This document shows, one piece after another, positions 1 through 7,212 of a stretch of 17,248 nucleotides of DNA. The notes below the pieces were generated by a model, which worked only from the letters and a program-made list of their open reading frames with translations, was not told where the DNA came from and made no database searches. Origin of the DNA: Dehalococcoidia bacterium UBA3254 (GTDB lineage: Bacteria > Chloroflexota > Dehalococcoidia > Dehalococcoidales > UBA3254). The DNA lies in NCBI GenBank assembly GCA_002362735.1, contig DEUU01000031.1, positions 1-17,248 on the forward strand. Reading direction: 5' to 3'. The stretch's first letter is position 1, and every line of letters begins with the position of its first letter. A program made the translations under genes and the position numbers.

Positions 1-167
1 ACTGTAATAAGCTGGCGCTTCTTTTTAGCTTCTCTAGCTTTGACACTCATTCTATCAGGTGTTAGAATTTTGTTAATACAGCGGATAACCCACCTGATTA
101 GCGAAGCGAACATCGACCGAAGTTGGTATTTCCTCATGAATCCTAAGTTATTAAGAAGGAGAACGAA

Positions 168-950
168 ATGGATAATATCAGCTACCAATTTGAACTGGGT
201 AAGTATAAATGTACGACTGTTAGCGATGGCTCTCTTCCGATACCCAATCATCCTCCAATGCCGGTAAACTGTTTGTACGTCCAGACCGGAAAAAATAATG
301 TGCTGATTGACACCGGTGAAGGACCCGGAGTCAACCCTACTTCCGGTAAGCTCTTTAAGAACCTGCAAGCTGCCGGAATAAAAAATACCGAAGTAGATAC
401 CATTATTATCAGTCATGCTCATATAGACCACCTGGGCGGCAACACCGATGCCAAAGGCAATTTAGTCTACCCAAACGCCCACATTTTTATGGAAAAAGTA
501 GAATGGGAATACTGGGTACCTCGTCTCAATTTGAAACCCGGGGAGGAATTGCCCGGCGAGACGGTGCATATTCCATCCGCGCGAAGGAATATTCTTCCGA
601 TTAAAGACCGATATATCATTGTAGAAGATAAAAAAGAAATAGTCCCCGGTTTCCGTTTTCTCCCGGCGCATGGCCATACGCCGGGTAACTCAGCGATAAT
701 TGTTTCCTCAGGAGATAAACAGCTTATTTTCGTTGGAGACCTGCTGCATGAAATCGCAGAGTTCTCTAAACCGGATATGTGGGCTCAATGGGATTTTAAC
801 CCCGAAGAATCGATTCGCACCCGGACTGAGATTATAAATCGAGCGGTAGAAACCCGAGCCCTGGTATTCATCAGCCATTTTCCCTTTCCCGGTCTCGGCT
901 ATATTGTGAAAAAAGGCAATTCTCTGGATTGGGAACCATATCAAAAATAA
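168..950 (+). CDS. MBL-fold (beta-lactamase-like) zinc metallohydrolase
   Basis: A 260-residue metallo-beta-lactamase-fold hydrolase, probably cytoplasmic since no signal peptide is visible. The metal site is complete: HAHIDH at residues 83-88 (HxHxDH), His170 in GHTPG, Asp191 in VGDL, and His237 in ISHFPFPGLG. From memory, this last motif recalls the lactonase / methyl-parathion-hydrolase side of the superfamily rather than glyoxalase II or RNase Z. The likely reaction is hydrolysis of an ester, lactone or similar bond; the substrate cannot be read from sequence. AAGGAG at 156-161, six bases before the ATG, fixes the start. It is the first gene of a probable operon: the MmgE/PrpD gene starts 40 bp downstream, which suggests a joint role in processing a small organic acid or thioester (inference). 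Fold assignment is firm, function is open. Confidence 0.92.
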   Translation: MDNISYQFELGKYKCTTVSDGSLPIPNHPPMPVNCLYVQTGKNNVLIDTGEGPGVNPTSGKLFKNLQAAGIKNTEVDTIIISHAHIDHLGGNTDAKGNLVYPNAHIFMEKVEWEYWVPRLNLKPGEELPGETVHIPSARRNILPIKDRYIIVEDKKEIVPGFRFLPAHGHTPGNSAIIVSSGDKQLIFVGDLLHEIAEFSKPDMWAQWDFNPEESIRTRTEIINRAVETRALVFISHFPFPGLGYIVKKGNSLDWEPYQK

Positions 951-990
951 CAGGATCGTTAAAACTGATGTCAGTAAGGAGTGGTGTAGA

Positions 991-2433
991 ATGTCATTAA
1001 CTGAGCAGTGGGCAGAATTTCTGACAAAAACAAAATTTGAGGACCTTCCGCCTGAAGTCGTGGAACAAACCAAAATGCTGATTCTGGACAGCATCGGCTG
1101 CGCTTTCGGAGGGTATACCCTGACATGGGGGAAAAAAGTAATATCTCTGGGCCGGGATCTGGGGGGCAAACCGGAATCTACCGTCATCGGCAGTGGAGAT
1201 AAACTGAGCAGTGTCAGCACAGCCTATGTCAATGCCAAACTGTCCAATATCATGGATATGGATGAGACTCTCTATAATAACCGTCACATCGGTGGAGTAC
1301 CCGTGTTTCCCGCCGTCAGTATTGGAGAAAGGGTAAAAGCTAGCGGAAAGACCGTGATTTTGTCGACCGCCCTCGGTTATGACCTGGCAGCCCGGGCCGG
1401 GCTCTGCGGGTCCGCTTTTAGTCCGGACAAGGAAAAAGGGGTGGTGGTCAGTGGAAATGCTGCCTCAGGTTTTAATACCCTGGGAGCAGCTGCATCGGCG
1501 GCTAAGGCTTGCGGTTTCAATAAAGAACAGATGACGAATGCTCTGGGTATTTGCGTTTATTTCGCTCCCGGAGGAATCGAGTCCAAATTCACCTTCACTC
1601 CCCCCGGGAACTTCGAAAAATATGGAGATACCGGCCAGTTCTGTATGAGCGGGGTTATGACTGCCCTGTGTGTTCAAAACGGATACATCGGAGACCAGAC
1701 GATCTTTGATGGTCCCCGAGGCCTTCCGCCGCTCCTCGGGGTACCGAAGTTTGATTATGACACATTCATGGCGGATCTGGGCAACCACTGGTATATCCTG
1801 GAGGCCGGATTTAAACCCTGGCCAATCTGCCGCTGGTTCCATCCGGGTATTAAGATGATGGAAAATATCATGAAAAAGCAAAGTTTAAAACCGGAAGATA
1901 TCGAAAAAATTATTATCCGGACCCATCCGATGTTGATCGAGTTGCCTACCTTCAAAGCAGCAGCAGACTGGGCTAACTCCGGAAAAGAGCTCTGGTTGGA
2001 AGTTGACAGCATCACGTATGCCATGGCGTGCGCTGTCTACGGTCTCACGCCGGGACCCGATTGGGTAAATGAAGAAACGTTGAAAGATCCCAAAATTGCT
2101 GAAATGACCAAAAAGGTCTTCAATCTCGAACATCCGGATGTGATTAAAATAATGGCCGCCTGGACCGGTCATCCGGCCAAGATTTTCAGCCAGGCTGTTA
2201 CCTCGCTTGAAGTTATCACCCGGAAGGGTACATTCAAAGATGAATCCGCGGATGTTCCCGGTGACAGCTGGAATCCAAAGGGCAGACTTTCGAAAGAGGA
2301 ACTTATCGCCAAGTTTAAGAACAACTCCAGGAAAGTCCTTTCCGAAAGTAAAATGGATGCCATTATCGAAGCTGTAGACAAGCTGGAAAAAATCAAAAAC
2401 ATCAGCGATCTGACAAAACTGTTTGTAGCTTGA
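991..2433 (+). CDS. MmgE/PrpD family protein
   Basis: A 480-residue member of the MmgE/PrpD superfamily, which includes 2-methylcitrate dehydratase, cis-aconitate decarboxylase and iminodisuccinate epimerase. Family landmarks are the N-terminal helix ending in ILDSIGCAFGG (residues 31-41), the conserved NAKLSNIMDMDET segment (81-93), and the His-containing stretch RHIGGVPVFPA (98-108). Length is normal for the family (about 450-500), and the C-terminal part includes a GFKPWPICRWFHPG segment typical of the second domain. AAGGAG at 976-981 lies nine bases before the ATG. No citrate synthase, methylisocitrate lyase or CoA ligase gene lies nearby, so a methylcitrate-cycle role is not supported. 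Its partners are the upstream MBL hydrolase and the downstream ABC exporter, 19 bp away. The substrate is unknown, probably a carboxylic acid. Confidence 0.9.
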   Translation: MSLTEQWAEFLTKTKFEDLPPEVVEQTKMLILDSIGCAFGGYTLTWGKKVISLGRDLGGKPESTVIGSGDKLSSVSTAYVNAKLSNIMDMDETLYNNRHIGGVPVFPAVSIGERVKASGKTVILSTALGYDLAARAGLCGSAFSPDKEKGVVVSGNAASGFNTLGAAASAAKACGFNKEQMTNALGICVYFAPGGIESKFTFTPPGNFEKYGDTGQFCMSGVMTALCVQNGYIGDQTIFDGPRGLPPLLGVPKFDYDTFMADLGNHWYILEAGFKPWPICRWFHPGIKMMENIMKKQSLKPEDIEKIIIRTHPMLIELPTFKAAADWANSGKELWLEVDSITYAMACAVYGLTPGPDWVNEETLKDPKIAEMTKKVFNLEHPDVIKIMAAWTGHPAKIFSQAVTSLEVITRKGTFKDESADVPGDSWNPKGRLSKEELIAKFKNNSRKVLSESKMDAIIEAVDKLEKIKNISDLTKLFVA

Positions 2434-2452
2434 GGTTATTAAATAAATTCTA

Positions 2453-3376
2453 ATGCCAGACATAATTAATCTCGAACATGTTTTCAAACGAATTGGCCGT
2501 CGAGAAATTCTCAAAGATGTGAATTTAACCGTTAAACAGGGAGATATATTCGGTTATCTCGGACCTAACGGAGCCGGCAAAACTACCACCATCCGGATCA
2601 TTCTGGGATTGATGGGGGTCACCTCAGGTAGAGTTACTGTATTAGGCCAGGATACCAGGATCAATAAAGTCCGCAGGAAAATAGGCTTTGTTCTGGAAAC
2701 CGACGGACTGTATGACAATATGAGCGGGTATGACAACCTGGCTTATTACGCCCAGCTCTACGATATACCCCAGCCAAGAGTAAAAGCAGAGAAAGCAGTC
2801 AGGCTGGTGGAACTCGCCGACCGGGCTAAAGATAAAGTCGGTACCTATTCCAAGGGTATGAGGCAGAGACTGGCATTGGCCAGGGCAATCATTCCGGACC
2901 CGGATGTACTGGTACTGGATGAGCCTACTTCAGGAGTCGACCCTTCCGGGCAAATTGAAATCCGGCAGATCATGCTGAATATGATAAACAACGAAGGCAA
3001 GACGATACTCCTCAGCTCTCACAACCTGGATGAAGTCCAGCGTATCTGCAACAGGATTGCTCTCATTAACAAGGGACAAATCCGGCTTTCCGGAGAATTG
3101 GAAAAGTTGCAGCATGATATGAGTCGTGGAGCAATCATGATCCAGACGACGGAACCGGTCAGCGATTTGATTTTGACAGAAATGAAAAACCAGCCCGGAG
3201 TCAGTGTACGAGACCAGAATGAAAGGGCCCTGAATCTTGTTATAGGTAAAGAAGTGGGAGTACCACATCTGGTGAATCTACTGGTTTCCAGAGGCGTAGG
3301 TATCGAACAGGTTATCAAACAAGAAGCATCTCTGGAGGAAATCTATACTACTATTGTGAAAGAGGCAGAGCAGTAG
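2453..3376 (+). CDS. ABC transporter ATP-binding protein (ABC-2 type exporter)
   Basis: A 307-residue ATPase of an ABC-2 (NatA/DrrA/CcmA-like) exporter. Walker A is GPNGAGKT (residues 37-44), the signature motif is YSKGMRQR (132-139), Walker B is DVLVLDEP (151-158) with catalytic Glu157, and the switch His is His190 in LSSHNLDE. The position usually held by the Q-loop glutamine reads LETDGLY, with Glu82 as the probable equivalent; this is common in the NatA-type group. A C-terminal domain of about 90 residues follows the nucleotide-binding domain, as in DrrA-like proteins. The ATG is the first possible ATG in frame (TAA at 2444-2446), but it has no good Shine-Dalgarno: GAGG lies 17 bases away. 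Translation is therefore probably coupled to the gene ending at 2433. It pairs with the permease three bases downstream; the exported substrate is unknown. Confidence 0.94.
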   Translation: MPDIINLEHVFKRIGRREILKDVNLTVKQGDIFGYLGPNGAGKTTTIRIILGLMGVTSGRVTVLGQDTRINKVRRKIGFVLETDGLYDNMSGYDNLAYYAQLYDIPQPRVKAEKAVRLVELADRAKDKVGTYSKGMRQRLALARAIIPDPDVLVLDEPTSGVDPSGQIEIRQIMLNMINNEGKTILLSSHNLDEVQRICNRIALINKGQIRLSGELEKLQHDMSRGAIMIQTTEPVSDLILTEMKNQPGVSVRDQNERALNLVIGKEVGVPHLVNLLVSRGVGIEQVIKQEASLEEIYTTIVKEAEQ

Positions 3377-3379
3377 AAT

Positions 3380-4126
3380 ATGGATAAGATATGGATTATT
3401 GCTCGTAAAGATATCCTGGAAGCCTTGCGCAGCCGCAGTACATATGTCTTTATTCTCATTATGGGGGCGTTAACTTTTAGCTATATCAGCAGCTATATGG
3501 CTCTCATTAACAACCTTCAACGACAGGGCGCCAGCGCGTACACAATTTACAATGCCAGCTTCTCTTTTTTAAATAATATCGCCTACGTCCTGCCCATGAT
3601 GTATTCTATTTTTGTTTGTACGATCTTCGCAAACTATTCTGTGATACTGGATAAAGCCAGGCGCAATATCGAGTCTCTCATGGCAACCCCGGCCAGTCTA
3701 AATCAAATCTGGCTGGGCAAATCTCTTGCGGTAACACTGCCCAGCGTTATGGTCGGTATCGGAGTAGCTATCATAGCTTATATCGTTATGAATTTCGGAT
3801 TTGTGATTCCCCATACGCACCGGTTTGTTTTTCCCGAAGTTTCAGCCATCGTCTCAGCTTTGATTCTGGTCCCCATCCTCATATTCGTTATCGTGACGAT
3901 AGTGATTTATGTCCAGCTGGTGATCTCAAATCCACGTATTGCCAACCTGGTTTTTACGGTAATTTTTCTGATCCTTCTTTTTGGTGCCAATGCTCTCGGG
4001 TTTCTGGGAATTGAGGTAAATTTCGCTTTGATCTATATGGGAATCATCATACTTTGTTCCATCGTCTCATACGGTCTCTCCCGCTCTCTGACAAAAGAAA
4101 AAGTCCTTCTCTCCAGCAAGGGATAG
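3380..4126 (+). CDS. ABC-2 type transporter permease
   Basis: A 248-residue integral membrane protein with about six hydrophobic segments (roughly residues 20-42, 70-90, 112-135, 152-178, 188-208 and 213-232). The short N-terminal stretch KIWIIARKDILEALRSRS is the usual cytoplasmic lead-in of ABC-2 permeases. The segment ESLMATPASLNQIWLGKSLA between helices two and three is the family's most recognisable motif. The gene starts three bases after the ATPase stop codon and lacks a strong ribosome binding site, so coupled translation is likely. Together the two proteins would form a homodimeric or pseudo-symmetric exporter. NatB-like sodium export, drug export and lipid export are all possible; nothing here decides among them. 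It is the last gene of the plus-strand row, 13 bp from the convergent dioxygenase gene, with no terminator hairpin seen between. Confidence 0.9.
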   Translation: MDKIWIIARKDILEALRSRSTYVFILIMGALTFSYISSYMALINNLQRQGASAYTIYNASFSFLNNIAYVLPMMYSIFVCTIFANYSVILDKARRNIESLMATPASLNQIWLGKSLAVTLPSVMVGIGVAIIAYIVMNFGFVIPHTHRFVFPEVSAIVSALILVPILIFVIVTIVIYVQLVISNPRIANLVFTVIFLILLFGANALGFLGIEVNFALIYMGIIILCSIVSYGLSRSLTKEKVLLSSKG

Positions 4127-4139
4127 AGGCTAAATTATC

Positions 4140-4724
4140 TTATTTAACTTCCACGACGAAGTCGAAAGTAGCCTTCTTCCCCCCCGGTGTATTTTCCATC
4201 TTGATCAACAAAGCCTTTTGATACAGGAAATCACCTTCATTCGAAGAAATTCCGGGGATGAATAGCTGAGAGGTGAGAATGGGGCTGCGGTCATTTGCGC
4301 GTACTTTTATATGAATATGAGGTGTACGTCCGGGATAAGAGCCGGGGACAACCGTTTCTACGACATATTTACCTGAATTATTAGTATATTGATGCCCTCT
4401 TAAAGTATAACCCGAATTATCGTATCTACCGTTACCATCCGCCTGCCAAAAATCCAGCCAGGCATGGAACAGCGGCTTGAGGCTAATATCATATACATGT
4501 CCGGTAAGAGTCAGTTTCTCTCCCGGAACTCCCGGTTCAAACAGTATCTTCTTCTCCGGAGAGCCGGTTTTATAATAAGGACCTTCTTCTACTTCGGGCG
4601 TATACCTGATTTTGCTTATAGGGTTTTTTCCATTATTAATACCTGTTTTCTTCTCGCTCATAATTTCATTATAGCCAATTTTTTCCTTTCCAAATTCAGG
4701 TAATCTCGTACAATCTCCAATCAA
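4140..4724 (-). CDS. Intradiol ring-cleavage dioxygenase (protocatechuate 3,4-dioxygenase-like)
   Basis: A 194-residue non-heme Fe(III) intradiol dioxygenase domain. The iron ligands align with the protocatechuate 3,4-dioxygenase set: Tyr101 in GRYDN, Tyr130 in PGSYPG, and His136 and His138 in RTPHIHIKV, with Arg133 as the conserved active-site arginine. Compared with the classical enzyme, about seven residues are missing between the second Tyr and the Arg. There is no helical catechol-dioxygenase N-terminal domain and no second subunit gene nearby. No signal peptide is visible. The listed start is TTG at 4724, with AAGG about ten bases upstream. ATG at 4661 (MSEKKTG) is an alternative giving 173 residues, but has no well-placed Shine-Dalgarno. 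The likely reaction is O2-dependent ortho cleavage of a catechol-type substrate, which is odd in a supposedly anaerobic lineage. Family is firm, substrate unknown. Confidence 0.88.
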   Translation of the reverse strand: MIGDCTRLPEFGKEKIGYNEIMSEKKTGINNGKNPISKIRYTPEVEEGPYYKTGSPEKKILFEPGVPGEKLTLTGHVYDISLKPLFHAWLDFWQADGNGRYDNSGYTLRGHQYTNNSGKYVVETVVPGSYPGRTPHIHIKVRANDRSPILTSQLFIPGISSNEGDFLYQKALLIKMENTPGGKKATFDFVVEVK

Positions 4725-4844
4725 CAGGATATGACCTTAGTCCCGGATGAATTAAAACTAATTAACCATTGAGCGATTCTTTAAATAATGTCATAATTTT
4801 GCATTCTATACTGCTATTCTTGAAGAATAAGGAGAAGATAGGGT

Positions 4845-5072
4845 ATGCCTGAATTACGGAATGCGCCAGTGGTATATAAAACCTGGTACGAATTTAAAAG
4901 AGACTTGGAAGTTAAACTCGGATGCGGTCTACCCGTAGAAATATGGTTACGCACCAAACCCAAAAAAGCTCTTCCCTGGGATCTGTTTGATTTTCGTACC
5001 TCGCTGGCAGCCATTATCCTGATACGAGACGGCCTTAAGAATAATCCCAACCGACTTGAAAAGATCAAATAA
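4845..5072 (+). CDS. Small protein of unknown function (75 aa)
   Basis: I do not recognise this 75-residue protein. It looks genuine: AAGGAG at 4829-4834 lies ten bases before the ATG, and a strong intrinsic terminator begins 21 bases after the stop. TATACT at 4807-4812 could be a -10 box, though no convincing -35 box is present. The sequence is mixed, with a basic and aromatic first half (VVYKTWYEFKRDLE), the segment LGCGLPVEIWLRTKPKKALP, and a C-terminal helix-like stretch with the hydrophobic run LAAIILIRDGL. There is a single cysteine and no signal peptide or clear transmembrane helix. It could be a small regulator or the stub of a two-layer alpha/beta fold; no function is claimed. It stands alone between a divergent dioxygenase gene and a convergent secreted-protein gene. 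Confidence 0.72.
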   Translation: MPELRNAPVVYKTWYEFKRDLEVKLGCGLPVEIWLRTKPKKALPWDLFDFRTSLAAIILIRDGLKNNPNRLEKIK

Positions 5073-5092
5073 TCTGAAAAAAGTCCCTATTC

Positions 5093-5123
5093 AAAAATGC
5101 CGCCTGATAGGCGGCATTTTTTT
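5093..5123 (+). terminator. Strong intrinsic terminator, probably bidirectional
   Basis: A perfect 13-bp stem (5093-5105 paired with 5109-5121) has a GC-rich core, tgccgcct / aggcggca, and a three-base loop (gat). On the plus strand it ends in seven Ts (5117-5123), a textbook Rho-independent terminator for the small gene ending at 5072. The left arm begins with five As, so the minus-strand transcript of the secreted-protein gene (ending at 5198) also meets a hairpin followed by five Us. Confidence 0.93.
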
Positions 5124-5197
5124 CAATTGACAATCTATTCTTAATCTAAATTTAGCGCACTTTCTTAAAAGCGTGCTAAATCTTGTTAAAAATCTTT

Positions 5198-6499
5198 TTA
5201 ACCCCCTGCCAGGTAAGTCACCAATTGATCACTCTCAGAGTAGAAACTGGCATCATTCCAGGCATCCGAACGTACACCATTGGAAATCCGTAATTCATCC
5301 AGAATGCCGTCAAAATATTGGTTTGGAATAGAGCCGATGTAAAGGGCTTCGGCTGTATTTCCTGGAGAATTCAAATAACTCCAGCCCGTATTGGTCCTTT
5401 GTGCTTTGACAATCAGCTTTTGAGTTCCATCACAGTAATAAACATTGAGGGTCATGGTTCTGGCAGAATTATCATAAGAACCTGCGACGTAAAGCCAGTC
5501 TCCTACGGAATAATGCTGGCTCCATTCAGGATGCGCAGATGGGGCTGTATAATAAGGGCCAAGACCGACTCCATCGCCCAGTCCGCCAGATTTATTGAAT
5601 TCATAAGCCATAATACCCAGATATTTATTTACGGAAGAATTATTGAGACCAAAACCCAGGTCCCATTCCCAATTCCCGCCGGAACGGCCTTTGCCGATGG
5701 TATGCACATAATCTCCACCAGTATTATTATCCGGCCAGTTCAAGGTAATGTTCGGATTATACCAGACGCTGAATGTCAAAGCTCCGGTTGTAGTGATAGA
5801 AAAATCATCGTGGTCAGGAACCACTATATAGTTGCGGGCATTATAGGTATTATTTGCTCCTCCATTAAAGGCTTGTCCAATTCCCAGACGAGTTTGGACC
5901 GCTGCAGGAAAACAAATACCACTATCCGTAGCATCTTTTCCATTGTGCTGCCTGACGGTTGAATCTTTAATCTCTCCGTCAGTGCCGTTCCCCTGTTGAT
6001 TCATATGGTAAACACCTACGAAATTGGGGTCCCAGACATTCTGAGAAATAACAGATCCGGTATCTCCGATAAAAGCTGTATTATCAGGCTGAGCGGTATC
6101 ATAATACAAATAAAGAATCGTATCTGCCGCATTGGAAATGGCAGGGACCTTAACCCAGATATAAGCCTGTTTGCTGACGCTGTCCCACTGTTCAATTTCG
6201 GCGTAGCATTGAGTCATTCCGTCTTCGGTAGTAATAGCAATCTTTTTACTATCAGTTCCCAGAGTATTAAATACACTCGTTTCGTCCACGCTGGTTAATC
6301 CTGAAGCAGCGCTCAGATGGACCATTAACGGAAAGTTAGTCAGGAAGGAAGCAACTTTGGTATAGTCTATAGTAAGCTGGATCCGGTTAGCCCAACCGGA
6401 TAAACTACCGGAAGCTGAGATGGTCACTGATCCGAAAATTCCGGCTGTTGATAATATCATCATGAGTATTAAGACAAATCGAATTACCAGGTTTTTCAA
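5198..6499 (-). CDS. Secreted DUF2341 / LamG-like (concanavalin A-like) protein
   Basis: A 433-residue exported protein. The N-terminus is a typical signal peptide: basic MKNLVIR, a hydrophobic run VLILMMILSTAGIFG, then small residues VTISASG, with cleavage probably near residues 25-31. Residues about 35-125 resemble DUF2341, shown by GWANRIQLTIDYTK, a TNFPLMVHL segment and the LYLYYD motif. Residues about 165-430 resemble a LamG/concanavalin A-like jelly roll, with VGVYHMNQ, VPDHDDFSITT, LTFSVWYNP, GDWLYVAGSYD, and the closing LDELRISNGVRS. Such pairs occur in surface or extracellular proteins that bind glycans or form adhesins; no catalytic motif is seen. The start is TTG at 6499, supported by GAGGG six bases upstream and by the signal peptide beginning there. 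There is no LPxTG motif, transmembrane anchor or dockerin, so release or loose surface attachment is likely. It is monocistronic. Confidence 0.87.
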   Translation of the reverse strand: MKNLVIRFVLILMMILSTAGIFGSVTISASGSLSGWANRIQLTIDYTKVASFLTNFPLMVHLSAASGLTSVDETSVFNTLGTDSKKIAITTEDGMTQCYAEIEQWDSVSKQAYIWVKVPAISNAADTILYLYYDTAQPDNTAFIGDTGSVISQNVWDPNFVGVYHMNQQGNGTDGEIKDSTVRQHNGKDATDSGICFPAAVQTRLGIGQAFNGGANNTYNARNYIVVPDHDDFSITTTGALTFSVWYNPNITLNWPDNNTGGDYVHTIGKGRSGGNWEWDLGFGLNNSSVNKYLGIMAYEFNKSGGLGDGVGLGPYYTAPSAHPEWSQHYSVGDWLYVAGSYDNSARTMTLNVYYCDGTQKLIVKAQRTNTGWSYLNSPGNTAEALYIGSIPNQYFDGILDELRISNGVRSDAWNDASFYSESDQLVTYLAGG

Positions 6500-6506
6500 C
6501 TTTTTC

Positions 6507-6591
6507 CCTCACTTTGTTAATTGGACACCAAACCAACTTGTTTTAACTTAATTTTTAACCTGACATTTATACCACAAGGTTCAAAGTGAGG
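6507..6591 (-). repeat. Inverted repeat, one arm over the ribosome binding site
   Basis: CCTCACTTTG at 6507-6516 and its exact complement CAAAGTGAGG at 6582-6591 form a 10/10 inverted repeat 65 bases apart. Read on the minus strand, the downstream arm contains the GAGG of the secreted-protein ribosome binding site. The upstream arm lies between the -35 and -10 boxes. It may be a pair of operator half-sites or, if an upstream promoter is used, an RNA stem hiding the ribosome binding site. Chance is possible. Confidence 0.45.
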
Positions 6592-6595
6592 TCAA
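6566..6595 (-). promoter_or_regulatory. Sigma-70-type promoter of the secreted-protein gene
   Basis: On the minus strand, TTGACC (plus coordinates 6590-6595) and TATAAA (6566-6571) are separated by 18 bases. That is a 5/6 match to each consensus box. Transcription would start near 6559, giving a leader of about 60 nt before the TTG at 6499. The spacer contains one arm of the 10-bp inverted repeat described separately. Confidence 0.65.
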
Positions 6596-6808
6596 AGCGG
6601 ATAGCGTGAGGAGGCAGCAAAAGGTAGCGGGTCCCGGCAGTGACGGGACTTAAATATAGAGTAAAACGCTAATTTAAGTAGTATTATTACAGTTATCCAA
6701 CTATATTAATACGCAATTACTACAGTATAATCAGGATTTATCAGCGAGGACTTTCTTCCTGTTAAAGCTATATTTGTAGCTGAGTTTTATCAAATAAGGA
6801 GTTAAAAA

Positions 6809-6979
6809 CGTGGTAATTGCCGCTGGATAGCAAAATCGGCGACAATAGATGTGGAAAAGGTCATTGTTACATCCCCCGGTAATTCGAGTTGGTATTCACC
6901 AGCATTGGCCGGAACTGAACTTACCAGTCCACACGGATTACAGAAGATCGATACCAGCGAAGGACCTAACTTATTCTAA
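6809..6979 (+). pseudogene. Possible gene remnant, no usable start
   Basis: A frame of about 56 codons is open from just after a TAA at 6804-6806 to the TAA at 6977-6979. It has protein-like composition, with stretches such as TIDVEKVIVTSPGNSSWYSP and GLQKIDTSEGPNLF. It lacks a start codon with a ribosome binding site. Just upstream, a good AAGGAG (6796-6801) precedes GTG at 6810, but that frame stops after six codons and lies one base out of register with the open frame. This could be the tail of a frameshifted gene, or chance. Low confidence. Confidence 0.25.
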
Positions 6980-7047
6980 CATGATCTTTAAATAGCGACC
7001 AAGTGATTAATCGACCACCGTAGTCTTATCATTTTCGGGAAAACCAG

Positions 7048-7119
7048 TTTTGTCAGACCTGCGAAAGCAGGTATCCAATAGATAACGAATTAGATTCAAA
7101 CACGCCCGGAATGCCAAAA
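7048..7119. repeat. Decayed palindromic interspersed repeat
   Basis: It starts with tttgtcag and contains a perfect six-pair hairpin, acctgc-gaaa-gcaggt (7057-7072), then atcca. It ends with cgcccggaatgccaaa. The order of parts matches the better-kept copy at 13884-13968 (tttgtcatt ... hairpin ... atcca ... cccg ... aatgacaaa), with mutated outer arms. It is probably a non-autonomous, degenerate intergenic repeat. Confidence 0.5.
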
Positions 7120-7212
7120 TAAAAATACCCGGAACGATGACGCCTTAACCTGACTATGATAAAATTGCCATGAAAAGGCCGGCTAAAAGGTCATTAAATT
7201 GGAAGGTAAGGA

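Larger units (their letters stand above)
6500..7212. other. 713-bp gene-poor gap
   Basis: Apart from the promoter and inverted repeat at its left end, this AT-rich gap holds no intact gene that I can support. It contains a small hairpin (gtcccg / cgggac, 6631-6649), a possible gene remnant (6809-6979) and a decayed palindromic repeat (7048-7119). GGAAGG just before 7213 belongs to the next gene. Confidence 0.6.

Noticed and set aside
1..267. Frame open from the window edge, hydrophobic at first (LASLALTLILSG), running into the MBL gene
   Set aside because: It overlaps the well-supported MBL gene by 100 bases, lacks a ribosome binding site, and turns into an out-of-frame reading of that gene. 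The first 167 bases hold nothing else that I can support; the tail of an upstream gene cannot be excluded.
1885..2514. 209-codon open frame opposite the MmgE/PrpD gene
   Set aside because: It is a shadow of a conserved gene and crosses its stop into the ABC gene.
5150..5181. Imperfect hairpin (atttag...cac / gtg...ctaaat) after the secreted-protein gene
   Set aside because: It has a bulge, a short stem and no U-tract. The strong hairpin at 5093-5123 serves better as terminator.
5318..5962. 214-codon open frame opposite the secreted-protein gene
   Set aside because: It is antisense to a gene with signal peptide and LamG-like motifs, with repetitive Ile-rich composition typical of a shadow frame.
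6610..6650. String resembling part of a c-di-GMP (GEMM) riboswitch: aggtagcggg next to a hairpin
   Set aside because: It lies on the plus strand, away from any plus-strand gene, and the rest of the conserved GEMM core is missing. The minus strand has no core either.
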